Shown: one piece after another, positions 6,679 through 12,950 of the stretch
How the letters are laid out: every line of letters starts with the position of its first letter
Numbering within the stretch: position 1 is the stretch's first letter
Assembly: GCF_004138495.1 (NCBI RefSeq)
Contig: NZ_ML142852.1
Location: 19,827-32,776 of the forward strand
DNA from: Phytoactinopolyspora endophytica
Lineage (GTDB): Bacteria; Actinomycetota; Actinomycetes; Jiangellales; Jiangellaceae
DNA: 12,950 bases
Reading direction: 5' to 3'
The notes under the pieces: generated by a model
What the model was told of the DNA's origin: nothing
The model's database searches: none
Seen by the model: only the letters and a program-made list of their open reading frames with translations
Position numbers and translations under genes: made by a program

Positions 6679-9099
6679 ATGGAGCAGCCCGAGCACGGCG
6701 TTACTCAGAACGCGGTCCATCCGGACACCCAGACCAGCCAGCCCGGCGGGCTGGTGGTCGACGAGCCGCCGCTGCCCAGACGGACCCGCAGGCCACTGGA
6801 CGGCTTGCGGCTACTGTTCGCGGCGGTCGGTATGACCACACTGGTCACATTGGCCGTCGTAGCCGAGAGTACACTCACGGCGCTCACCGGCGATCTGGCA
6901 GAGCTGAACAGCGTCATGCCACGTGGCCCGGTCAACATCGTGTCGATTGCCGCCGCACTCATCGCGCAGGCGCTGCCGTTCGTCATCGTGCTCATCTTGA
7001 TGCTCCGCGGCCGGTTCCGCACCACCTTCGAGTTGCTCATCGCCGCCTCGATTGCCGCGATCACCGCCACACTCGTCTCCGACTGGCTGCTCGGTTCGAC
7101 GTTGGAGCGGCTGCATGACTCGTTCGTCCCAGGTGTCCAGGGCGACACCGGCACGCCGGTACCGATGTATCCGGCCGTTCTGGTGGCGGCCGTCACGGTC
7201 GTCGCCCGCCTGAACCTCAAGCGCGTCCGGCAGGCTGCGCTGTTCGCCATCGCCACGAGCTTCGCGGTCGGCCTCTTCGAGGGCGAGATCACCGTGGCCG
7301 GCATCTTCGCCTCGCTCAGTATCGGCTACATCGTCGGCCTCCTCGTACGCCTGGTGAGCGGTCAGCCATCGGTCGCACCGAACGGCTGGAAAGTGGCGAA
7401 CGTCCTCCGGGCCAACGGATACGCGCTGACCTCACTCCATGCGGACAGCGTCGAACGGTACCGGCGCTACGTCGCCGAGAGCGAGCAGGGAATGCTCGGG
7501 GTGCTCGTCCTGGACCGGGACACCGAAGGGGCGGGTGCGCTGGCCAGAGCGATGGACCAGCTCCGCACCCGGGAGGAGGTCCGTCCTCGCCAGGCGGTCA
7601 CCATGCGGACCGCCGTCAACCAGATCACTCTGCAGTCTCTCGCGGTGTCTCGCGCCGGAGTGCGCACGCCGAAGCTCCGCAAGGTGCTGAAAGTCAACAG
7701 CGAGGCGACCGCCATCGTCTTCGACCACGTGCCCGGCCGTCCACTCTCCAAACTGACCGCCGACGAGGTCAGTGACGAGATGCTGGAGGACCTGTGGCGG
7801 CAGATTCGCAGACTGCGCCGCAGCCAGGTAGCGCATCGCCGCCTGTCCGGCCGGTCCATACTGGTCGCCGACTCCGGAAAGATCTGGTTGCTGGACCCGT
7901 CCGGTGGTGAGGTCGCCGCACCGGATCTCGCCATGCGGGCCGACCTGGCCCAAGCTCTGGTGGCCGCGTCGCTCGTCGTCGGCGCGGAGCGCACCATCGA
8001 CACGGCCATGCGAGTGCTCAGCGTCAACGTGCTGAACAGCGCGGTACCGCTGCTGCAGGTCGTGGCTCTCCCCGGGACTGTCCGTCGTGAGCTGCAAGGC
8101 AAGCGGGAGCTGCTGACCGAACTTCGAGACAGCCTGATCCGCCGGATCGGGCGAGAGATCGAGCCGGTGCGCCTGCAACGGTTCAAACCGCTCTCGCTGG
8201 TCACCGGCGTCGGCGCGGTAGCCGCCGTCTACTTGGTCGGTACCCAGCTCACCGACGTCTCGTTCGGCGAGCTCTGGGAACAGACGGACCTGCGCTGGAT
8301 CTTCCCAGCGATGCTGGCGATGTTCCTGAGCTTCGTCGGTGCGGCGTTCGCCATCTTGGGATTCGTGCCCGAAAAAGTGCCGTTCTGGCGCACCCTTGGT
8401 GCTCAGGTGTGCCTGAGCTTTCTCCGGCTCATCGCCCCGTCCACAGTGGGGAACGTCGCGCTCAACATCCGGTTGCTCACGAAGGCCGGCGTGGCGGGAC
8501 CGCTCGCTGCTGCCAGCGTCGCGGCGAACCAGGTGGGAAACGTCGCGATCACGTTCCCCACCATCGCCGTACTCGGCGTCGTCTCCGGATCGTCGGCGGC
8601 CGCCGGCCTGGAACCCTCGCAGTCGACCCTGCTGGTCATCGCCGGGCTGCTGCTGGCGGTCGCGGCGCTCATCCTCGTCCCGGCGATCCGCACCCGCTTG
8701 CGCTCCATCTGGGCCGACTTCGCTGAACGGGGTCTACCGCGTCTGCTCGACGTTCTCAGCAACCCGCGCAAGCTCGCGGTGGCCATCGGCGGGATCTTCC
8801 TGCAGGCGGGGTCATTGGTGTTGTGCTTCTATCTCTGTCTTCGCGCGGTGGGTGGCACCGCGGACATCGCGGACCTCGCTGTGGTCCAGCTGGTCGGGAA
8901 CACGTTGGGGATGGCGGTACCGACGCCGGGAGGGCTCGGTGCCGTCGAGGCCGCGCTGACCGCCGGCGTGTCCACGATCGGGGTGAGCACCGCCGTCGGT
9001 GTCCCGGCCGTGCTGCTGTTCCGGATCGTCTCGTTCTGGCTGCCGATCCTCCCCGGCTGGATCCTCTGGACCCAGATGCAGCGCCGCGGCCTGCTCTAG
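6679..9099 (+). CDS. Membrane protein: pseudokinase-like domain fused to LPG-synthase/UPF0104-type flippase
   Basis: 806-residue multidomain membrane protein. A disordered N-terminus (1-40) is followed by several membrane segments (about 43-70, 85-110, 117-140, 163-178, 186-226). A cytoplasmic region of about 230-500 resembles an ABC1/APH-type kinase fold: AHRRLSGRSILV (385-396) matches the catalytic loop and LLDPSG (404-409) the metal-binding motif. The catalytic Asp is Arg388 and the loop Asn is Ser393, so phosphotransfer is unlikely; Asp406 is kept. The C-terminal block (about 508-800) has further membrane segments plus GNVALNIRLLTKAGV (591-605) and PTPGGLGAVEAAL (748-760), typical of lysylphosphatidylglycerol synthase/UPF0104 (TIGR00374) membrane domains, which are thought to move lipids. 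No MprF aminoacyl-transferase domain follows, so lipid lysylation is not expected. Its transported lipid is unknown. It diverges from ATL and converges on moeZ. Confidence 0.85.
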   Translation: MEQPEHGVTQNAVHPDTQTSQPGGLVVDEPPLPRRTRRPLDGLRLLFAAVGMTTLVTLAVVAESTLTALTGDLAELNSVMPRGPVNIVSIAAALIAQALPFVIVLILMLRGRFRTTFELLIAASIAAITATLVSDWLLGSTLERLHDSFVPGVQGDTGTPVPMYPAVLVAAVTVVARLNLKRVRQAALFAIATSFAVGLFEGEITVAGIFASLSIGYIVGLLVRLVSGQPSVAPNGWKVANVLRANGYALTSLHADSVERYRRYVAESEQGMLGVLVLDRDTEGAGALARAMDQLRTREEVRPRQAVTMRTAVNQITLQSLAVSRAGVRTPKLRKVLKVNSEATAIVFDHVPGRPLSKLTADEVSDEMLEDLWRQIRRLRRSQVAHRRLSGRSILVADSGKIWLLDPSGGEVAAPDLAMRADLAQALVAASLVVGAERTIDTAMRVLSVNVLNSAVPLLQVVALPGTVRRELQGKRELLTELRDSLIRRIGREIEPVRLQRFKPLSLVTGVGAVAAVYLVGTQLTDVSFGELWEQTDLRWIFPAMLAMFLSFVGAAFAILGFVPEKVPFWRTLGAQVCLSFLRLIAPSTVGNVALNIRLLTKAGVAGPLAAASVAANQVGNVAITFPTIAVLGVVSGSSAAAGLEPSQSTLLVIAGLLLAVAALILVPAIRTRLRSIWADFAERGLPRLLDVLSNPRKLAVAIGGIFLQAGSLVLCFYLCLRAVGGTADIADLAVVQLVGNTLGMAVPTPGGLGAVEAALTAGVSTIGVSTAVGVPAVLLFRIVSFWLPILPGWILWTQMQRRGLL

Positions 9100-9113
9100 C
9101 TCTCCCCTCCCAG
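9097..9113 (-). repeat. Degenerate copy of the G-rich intergenic repeat
   Basis: Right at the stop codon of the flippase gene, the minus strand reads CTGGGAGGGGAGAGCTAG. It resembles the 18-bp motif of the array at 9198-9398 but is shorter at the GGCGGGG end. It is probably a decayed or partial copy. Confidence 0.4.
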
Positions 9114-9197
9114 ATCCCCCGGCCACGGCTGCCCTGACTGTTCTGGGTGCTCCGATGAACGGAAGATCTCCCGGCTTCGATGCTGTGACCCGACTAA

Positions 9198-9398
9198 GGC
9201 GGGGAGGGAGAGCTCCCGGCCCAGACCCGTTCGAACGCAAAGGCGGGGTGGGAGAGTTCTTCGACCGATCTTCGGACGGCGGCAGATCACCCAAACACTC
9301 ACCCGAGCGGCCCGCCGGCCGCGTGAGAGGGAGAAGAAGTCTCCCTCCCCGCCGGCTCCCTGCAGCACAAAGAGGCCCTGGAACTCTCCCTCCCCACC
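9198..9398. repeat. Symmetric array of four G-rich 18-bp repeats in the flippase-moeZ gap
   Basis: The 351-bp gap between the convergent stop codons (9100-9450) holds no gene I can support. It carries four copies of an 18-bp motif, consensus GGYGGGGWGGGAGASYTC. Two are on the plus strand: 9198-9215, GGCGGGGAGGGAGAGCTC, and 9242-9259, GGCGGGGTGGGAGAGTTC. Two are on the minus strand: 9336-9353, read as GGCGGGGAGGGAGACTTC, and 9381-9398, read as GGTGGGGAGGGAGAGTTC. The start-to-start distances within each pair are 44 and 45 bp, and both inverted pairs share one centre near 9298. The sequences between copies do not pair. Possible roles are bidirectional termination, G-quadruplex formation, protein binding, or dispersed genomic repeats. 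Confidence 0.8.
9327..9347 (-). terminator. Hairpin downstream of moeZ, possible terminator
   Basis: GAGGGAGA (9327-9334) pairs perfectly with TCTCCCTC (9340-9347) around a 5-nt loop. It overlaps the third G-rich repeat and lies about 100 nt past the moeZ stop. No U-run follows on either strand, as is common for actinobacterial terminators, so termination is only a possibility. Confidence 0.35.
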
Positions 9399-9450
9399 GA
9401 CCTACACGCAGCTCGTTAGGGAGGGCTTCCGCTCAGCGGCGCGCAAGGGA

Positions 9451-10623
9451 TCAGTAAGCAGGCTGCGACGGGTCGATCTGGTTCACCCAGGCTGCTACTC
9501 CACCGCCGACGTGTACGGCATCTCCCATGCCCGCGCCCTTGACCACGGCAAGAGCCTCGGCGGAACGGACACCGGTCTTGCAGTGGATGACCACTTGCTT
9601 GTCCTGCGGCAGTTTCTCCAGCGCCTCGCCGGTGAGGAACTCACCTTTAGGCATGAGCACCGCGCCCGGAATCCGATTGATCTCGTACTCGTTCGGCTCG
9701 CGGACGTCGACGAGGACGAAGTCCTTCTCGCCACGCTCGCGCGCGTCGAGCCAGTCCTTCAGCTGCCGCACCGAGATGGTGGCGTCGACGGCGGCTTCGG
9801 CCGCCTCGTCGCTGACCGTGCCGCAGAACGCCTCGTAGTCGATAAGCTCAGTGATCGGCTCGGCGTTGGGGTCCTTGCGCACCTTCAGCGTGGTGTAGTT
9901 CATCTCCAGCGCGTCGTACACCATCAGCCGGCCGATCAACGGTTCCCCGATGCCGGTGATCAACTTGATCGCCTCGGTGACCATGATCGAGCCGATGGAT
10001 GCGCACAGCACACCCAGCACCCCGCCCTCGGCGCAGGATGGCACCATCCCGGGCGGCGGCGCCTCAGGGTAGAGGTCCCGGTACTGCGGGCCGTGCGTCT
10101 CCCAGAAGACGCTGACCTGCCCCTCGAACCGGAAGATCGAGCCCCACACGTAGGGTTTGCCGAGAATCACCGCGGCATCGTTGACCAGGTACCGGGTCGC
10201 GAAGTTATCAGTGCCGTCGAGGATGAGGTCGTATCCGGCGAAGATGTCGAGGACGTTGTCGTTGTCCAGCCGCGTCTCGTGCAGGATGACGTTGACGTAG
10301 GGGTTGACCTCTTTGACCGAGTCACGCGCGGACTGGGCCTTTGAGCGACCCACGTCGGACTGCCCGTGGATGATCTGGCGCTGCAGGTTGGACTCGTCCA
10401 CCTCGTCGTACTCGACGATGCCCAGTGTCCCTACGCCTGCCGCGGCCAGGTAGAGCAACGCCGGCGAGCCCAGGCCGCCTGCACCGACCACGAGCACCTT
10501 GGCGTTCTTCAGCCGCTTCTGGCCGTCCATGCCCACATCAGGAATGATCAGGTGCCGCGAGTAGCGACGCACCTCGTCGACGGTGAGTTCGGCTGCCGGC
10601 TCCACGAGAGGTGGTAAAGACAC
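9451..10623 (-). CDS. moeZ: MoeZ, adenylyltransferase/sulfurtransferase (MoeB-rhodanese fusion)
   Basis: Cytoplasmic enzyme that adenylates the C-terminal glycine of ubiquitin-like sulfur carriers (MoaD, CysO/ThiS type) and then transfers sulfur to make the thiocarboxylate, serving molybdopterin and cysteine or thiamine synthesis. 390 residues. The N-terminal ThiF/MoeB E1-like domain has GAGGLGS (47-53), Asp73 in EYDEVDESNLQRQ, Arg82, Lys95 and DGTDNF (136-141). PSCAEGGVLGVL (195-206) is kept, but the CxxC zinc pairs of Escherichia coli MoeB are missing, as expected for MoeZ. The C-terminal rhodanese domain (about 284-385) has the active loop HCKTGVRSAEAL with Cys348. The GTG start at 10623 has AGGAG 6 nt upstream (10634-10630). 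The hydrolase gene ends 50 nt upstream on the same strand, suggesting a two-gene operon. The matching M. tuberculosis gene is, from memory, Rv3206c. Confidence 0.95.
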   Translation of the reverse strand: MSLPPLVEPAAELTVDEVRRYSRHLIIPDVGMDGQKRLKNAKVLVVGAGGLGSPALLYLAAAGVGTLGIVEYDEVDESNLQRQIIHGQSDVGRSKAQSARDSVKEVNPYVNVILHETRLDNDNVLDIFAGYDLILDGTDNFATRYLVNDAAVILGKPYVWGSIFRFEGQVSVFWETHGPQYRDLYPEAPPPGMVPSCAEGGVLGVLCASIGSIMVTEAIKLITGIGEPLIGRLMVYDALEMNYTTLKVRKDPNAEPITELIDYEAFCGTVSDEAAEAAVDATISVRQLKDWLDARERGEKDFVLVDVREPNEYEINRIPGAVLMPKGEFLTGEALEKLPQDKQVVIHCKTGVRSAEALAVVKGAGMGDAVHVGGGVAAWVNQIDPSQPAY

Positions 10624-10673
10624 GATCGACTCCTATTTCACAACGATGCCGGTCGGGCTGTTCGCCCCAACTC

Positions 10674-11675
10674 TTAGGCCAACGGTGACACGGGACGGTC
10701 CATTCCCGGCGTCATCGCTCGCTTTGTGGACACATCGTCTCGCTGATCGGACACATCGTGCAAGAAGTCCCGTACCAGGGCCGCCACCATCTTCGGATGC
10801 TCCATCATCGCCACGTGCCCGGTGCGCTCGAGCTTCACTACTCGGGCGCGCGGCATGGTGCGGCACCAGCGGCGCGCGGCCCACGACCCCACCAGCATGT
10901 CCCGTCCGCACACGATGACCATGGTCGGGCAGATCACCTTGCGCGCCGCCCACCACGGCGAGCGACGCTGGGGCAGCAGATACTGGCCGACGAGCGAACG
11001 CAGTGCATCGAGCAGGACGTTATTGGCATGCGGCTTCCGGACCCAGCGCATCCGCTCCTGCACAGCGAAGTCGAACTCGTCCGGGTCGAGGTTGTCCGGC
11101 TCGCCGTACATCATGGGCGCGAGCCGTTCGATCTGTTCCTGGCTCGGCTCGTCGTTGACCCGGCCGAGTATCCATTCACCCAGCTTGGGCGCCGCCATCA
11201 CGGCCGTCATCTGTGCGCCCCATGGCAGCAGGTACTGCGGCATCGCAGGCGACAGCAACGTCAGAGTACGCACCAGGTCTGGCCGAGCCGACGCGACAAG
11301 TACGGAGATCAGCCCACCCATCGAGTTGCCCAGCAGGTGGACCGGACGATCGAAGGTCTCCAAGTACGCCGCGATGTCGGCCACGTAGGCGCCCACCGTA
11401 TGTTGCCCGGACGGCGGCGAGTCTCCGAAGCCGGGCAGATCCGGAGCCCACTGGTCGAACTCATCCTCGAGCTCCGACATGAGCAGCGTCCAGTTGCTCG
11501 CAGAGCCGCCGAGACCGTGCACCATCACTGCCACAGGCGCGTCGTCGCCCGCCGCGGCGCGCCGTACATGCACGAGACGCCCTGTAGACAGGGTGACATC
11601 CCATCCTGGCCACTTGGTGATCGCGCTCACGGCTCCGATCGTATTCGCCCTTACCGCCCCGTTACTGGCCGGCAT
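10674..11675 (-). CDS. Alpha/beta hydrolase
   Basis: Soluble alpha/beta hydrolase, 333 residues, substrate unknown. The triad is visible: nucleophile Ser118 in GNSMGG (116-121), Asp259 in VCGRDMLVG and His287 in TGHVAMMEHP. MVHGLGGS (51-58) supplies the oxyanion HG pair. No signal peptide or lipobox is seen. The start is uncertain. ATG 11675 has no ribosome site, but a TATGAC box on the minus strand (11692-11687) would give a nearly leaderless message there. GTG 11630 (residue 16, just before SAITKWPGW) has GGAG only 2 nt away. Immediately upstream of moeZ, so probably co-transcribed. The family also includes esterases, haloperoxidase-like enzymes and C-C hydrolases; nothing seen here separates them. 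The C-terminal tail carries a short tandem duplication. Confidence 0.88.
   Translation of the reverse strand: MPASNGAVRANTIGAVSAITKWPGWDVTLSTGRLVHVRRAAAGDDAPVAVMVHGLGGSASNWTLLMSELEDEFDQWAPDLPGFGDSPPSGQHTVGAYVADIAAYLETFDRPVHLLGNSMGGLISVLVASARPDLVRTLTLLSPAMPQYLLPWGAQMTAVMAAPKLGEWILGRVNDEPSQEQIERLAPMMYGEPDNLDPDEFDFAVQERMRWVRKPHANNVLLDALRSLVGQYLLPQRRSPWWAARKVICPTMVIVCGRDMLVGSWAARRWCRTMPRARVVKLERTGHVAMMEHPKMVAALVRDFLHDVSDQRDDVSTKRAMTPGMDRPVSPLA
10718..10759 (-). repeat. Two 21-bp tandem repeats in the tail of the hydrolase gene
   Basis: Units 10718-10738 and 10739-10759 match at 17 of 21 positions; both contain GGACACATCGT preceded by CTCGCT. On the coding strand they encode DVSDQRD and DVSTKRA, a seven-residue duplication beyond the last helix of the hydrolase fold. 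It keeps the reading frame and probably lengthens a non-essential tail. Confidence 0.75.
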
Positions 11676-11803
11676 CGATCAGACTGGTCATATGGGCCGC
11701 ACGTCAACAGCAGATGTGGTGTCGTCACAGCGGCGCCGCGGGTGATTGCAGTGAGAACTGCCAGCTTTGACTGAGACGGCCGGAAAGAGGTACCGCTGTG
11801 ACG

Positions 11804-11809
11804 AGGAGG
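11804..11809 (+). promoter_or_regulatory. Ribosome binding site of the acidic small protein
   Basis: AGGAGG with a 6-nt spacer leads to ATG 11816. The frame also opens at a GTG at 11798, but that start would place the ribosome site inside the gene, so 11816 is preferred. Confidence 0.75.
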
Positions 11810-11815
11810 TACACC

Positions 11816-12049
11816 ATGTCCGAACCCGACGTGCAACCCGATGTCACGCCGGCTCCCGATGCCGACGCCGACGAGCAGCGACGTCCTGTGGTCGATGAGA
11901 ACTCCCCAAACGGCCAGAACGAATCCGATCCAGAAGAGCCGGATCTGCCTTCGGCCGACCTCCCACGCGACCTCCCCAGCGACGTCGACCCAGCTGACGC
12001 CTACGAGCAGACGCGTGTGGTCGAGCACGACGAGGACGACTATCGGTAG
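11816..12049 (+). CDS. Small, very acidic, probably disordered protein
   Basis: 77 residues with no predicted globular core: rich in Asp, Glu and Pro, with almost no aromatic or large hydrophobic residues apart from scattered Val and Leu, and no membrane segment or signal peptide. Function unknown. Two similar segments are visible: DADEQRRPVVDE near the N-terminus and DAYEQTRVVEHDE near the C-terminus, sharing DAxEQxR followed by VV and an acidic residue. The chain ends in DEDDYR. I have an impression of similar short actinobacterial proteins with an ADAxEQ motif but cannot confirm a family. The strong ribosome site supports a real gene. It diverges from the hydrolase gene and is followed by a hairpin and then the TetR gene on the same strand. 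Confidence 0.7.
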   Translation: MSEPDVQPDVTPAPDADADEQRRPVVDENSPNGQNESDPEEPDLPSADLPRDLPSDVDPADAYEQTRVVEHDEDDYR

Positions 12050-12052
12050 GGC

Positions 12053-12077
12053 GCCGCGGAGGGAAATCCACTGCGGC
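12053..12077 (+). terminator. Hairpin after the acidic protein gene
   Basis: GCCGCGGAGGG (12053-12063) pairs with TCCACTGCGGC (12067-12077) around an AAA loop, with one A-A mismatch and two G-T pairs. It starts 4 nt after the stop codon. No U-run follows, so it may be a terminator of the actinobacterial type or simply a stem in the leader of the TetR gene. Confidence 0.4.
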
Positions 12078-12166
12078 CCGCCAGAACGGGTACCATCACG
12101 GACAGACCGCCCAGAGGTCCGCCACCTTAAGACCGGCCTCTTCACCATCAGCTTGGAGGACCACGC

Positions 12167-12799
12167 GTGACCGCCGTGCCAGAGGTGCCACCTCGAGGTG
12201 TACGCATGCCCCGCGGGAAGCGGCGCGCACACCTGCTGCATGCCGCGCGTGAGGTCTTCGTCGCGCATGGCTACCACGCTGCGGCCATGGACGAGATCGC
12301 GGTCCGGGCTGGTGTCAGCAAGCCAGTGCTGTACCAGCACTTTCCCGGCAAGCTGGAGCTCTACCTGGCGTTGGTCGACACTGCGACCGAGGAGCTGCTC
12401 GCCAGGCTACAGCGCGCCCTCGTGTCCACGGACGACAACAAACAGCGGGTAATCGCCACCGTCGCCGCGTACTTCGACTTCGTCGACGACCAGTCCGGGT
12501 TCTACCGGCTCCTGTTCGAGTCGGATCTCGCCAACGACCCCGCGGTACGGACACGGCTGGACCGACTGACGCACCTGTGTTCAGCGGAGATCAGCGCGAT
12601 CATCGCTGAAGACACCGGGTTGTCTCGGGAGGAGTCTGATCTGCTGGCGGTCGGACTCGTCGGAATCGCGCAGGTGACAGCGCGCTACTGGCTGACCGCC
12701 GACGGCACCATCCCGAAGGAGAAGGCAGCCGAACTGGTGGCCTCCCTCGGATGGCGTGGTATCCGCGGCTTCCCGCTCAGTCACGAACACCCGCACTGA
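12167..12799 (+). CDS. TetR-family transcriptional regulator
   Basis: DNA-binding repressor-type protein, 210 residues. The N-terminal TetR helix-turn-helix runs from about residue 20 to 66, with FVAHGYHAAAMDEIAVRAG and VSKPVLYQHFPGKLELYLAL, including the typical YxHFxxKxEL end. The C-terminal ligand-binding and dimerisation part is helical (about 70-200); its ligand cannot be read from sequence. The GTG start at 12167 has GGAGG 7 nt upstream (12155-12159). An in-frame ATG at residue 14 (12206) lacks a ribosome site. Position before the probable DUF3107 gene matches what I recall for M. tuberculosis Rv3208 and Rv3208A. A target near its own locus is possible: half-sites lie in the downstream promoter region. 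Confidence 0.93.
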   Translation: MTAVPEVPPRGVRMPRGKRRAHLLHAAREVFVAHGYHAAAMDEIAVRAGVSKPVLYQHFPGKLELYLALVDTATEELLARLQRALVSTDDNKQRVIATVAAYFDFVDDQSGFYRLLFESDLANDPAVRTRLDRLTHLCSAEISAIIAEDTGLSREESDLLAVGLVGIAQVTARYWLTADGTIPKEKAAELVASLGWRGIRGFPLSHEHPH

Positions 12800-12845
12800 A
12801 CGGTCTCGTGCCACGCGCCCATGCAGCCGTCTTATCGCCTATGGC

Positions 12846-12862
12846 GGACAACCGTGTTGACC
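12846..12862. promoter_or_regulatory. Imperfect palindrome over the -35 of the last gene
   Basis: GGACAACCGTGTTGACC is a 17-bp palindrome with 7-bp arms, one mismatch and a CGT centre. It overlaps the TTGACC -35 box. Related half-sites follow at 12888-12894 (GTTGTAC) and 12905-12911 (GTTGTCC). Such a layout could be an operator, perhaps for the adjacent TetR regulator, but no binding data can be inferred. Confidence 0.35.
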
Positions 12863-12883
12863 CGGAATCGGCTGGGCTAACCT
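12857..12883 (+). promoter_or_regulatory. Candidate promoter of the DUF3107-like gene
   Basis: TTGACC (12857-12862) and TAACCT (12878-12883) fit a housekeeping-sigma promoter, although the 15-nt spacer is shorter than ideal. The leader before the GTG at 12942 would be about 52 nt. The gap from 12800 to 12941 holds no other gene. Confidence 0.4.
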
Positions 12884-12941
12884 GGCCGTTGTACATGACG
12901 AGAAGTTGTCCGCGCATGCGAACCAGGTATGAGAGGTGGCC

Positions 12942-12950
12942 GTGGAGGTC
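12942..12950 (+). CDS. First codons of a gene, probably DUF3107 (TB9.4-like)
   Basis: Only GTG-GAG-GTC is visible before the window ends, preceded by AGAGG (12932-12936) with a 5-nt spacer. A protein starting M-E-V directly after this TetR gene matches what I remember of the small DUF3107 family and of the M. tuberculosis order Rv3208-Rv3208A. Three codons cannot prove it; the call rests on the ribosome site and gene order. Confidence 0.35.

Noticed and set aside
7432..8204. Two long minus-strand open frames of about 245 codons
   Set aside because: Both are shadows of the membrane protein gene, whose membrane segments and flippase motifs are on the plus strand.
9096..9368. Minus-strand open frame of 90 codons and a plus-strand frame of 152 codons (8999-9457) in the flippase-moeZ gap
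   Set aside because: Both are largely made of the G-rich repeat array; the plus frame overlaps the flippase end and the moeZ end. No ribosome site or domain.
9198..9398. CRISPR array
   Set aside because: Although four repeats are spaced 44-45 bp within pairs, they occur in two orientations, are only 18 bp long and imperfect, and no cas gene is present.
10758..11774. Plus-strand open frame of 338 codons
   Set aside because: It covers the alpha/beta hydrolase antisense. The hydrolase has an intact Ser-Asp-His triad, whereas this frame is His/Arg/Gln-rich without motifs.
11651..12340. Minus-strand open frame of 229 codons with hydrophobic stretches
   Set aside because: The hydrophobic segments are the antisense reading of the acidic protein's GAC/GAG codons (GTC/CTC). 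It also overlaps the start regions of three other genes and has no ribosome site or recognised domain.

Overview
The base composition (close to 70% G+C in most of the window), many GTG starts, strong GGAGG-type ribosome sites and the gene set point to a chromosomal region of an actinomycete (Actinomycetota); I cannot name the genus. The neighbourhood resembles, from memory, the Mycobacterium tuberculosis stretch Rv3201c-Rv3208A: adnB, adnA, a 101-residue alkyltransferase-like gene, moeZ/moeB1, a TetR regulator and the small gene TB9.4. It reads as core chromosome rather than an accessory island, with a few local novelties.

Left part (1-6556, all on the minus strand, transcribed leftwards): an alkyltransferase-like DNA lesion sensor (ATL), then adnA, then a small P-loop kinase, then adnB, which runs off the left edge. 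AdnA and AdnB form the actinobacterial RecBCD/AddAB-type helicase-nuclease that resects double-strand breaks. The kinase gene separates two subunit genes that are directly adjacent in the mycobacteria I know. It has lower G+C, spacers on both sides and a candidate promoter of its own. A perfect 17-bp inverted repeat overlaps the ATL stop codon and lies in front of adnA.

Middle part (6557-9450): a divergent gene for an 806-residue membrane protein with an N-terminal membrane block, a degenerate kinase-like cytoplasmic domain and a C-terminal lysylphosphatidylglycerol synthase/UPF0104-type flippase domain. A 351-bp gap between convergent genes follows. It holds no believable gene but carries a symmetric array of four G-rich 18-bp repeats and a perfect hairpin.

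Right part (9451-12950): moeZ (adenylyltransferase plus rhodanese, sulfur carrier activation) and an alpha/beta hydrolase form a leftward pair. Diverging to the right are a very acidic, probably disordered 77-residue protein, a TetR-family regulator, and the first three codons of what is probably the DUF3107/TB9.4 gene, preceded by a candidate promoter set among repeated half-sites.

I found no tRNA, rRNA, CRISPR array, transposase or phage gene. The best candidates for something undescribed are the kinase placed inside the adnAB locus, the two intergenic repeat structures, the pseudokinase-flippase fusion, and the acidic protein with an internal motif duplication. None of them is clearly a new defence or mobile system.
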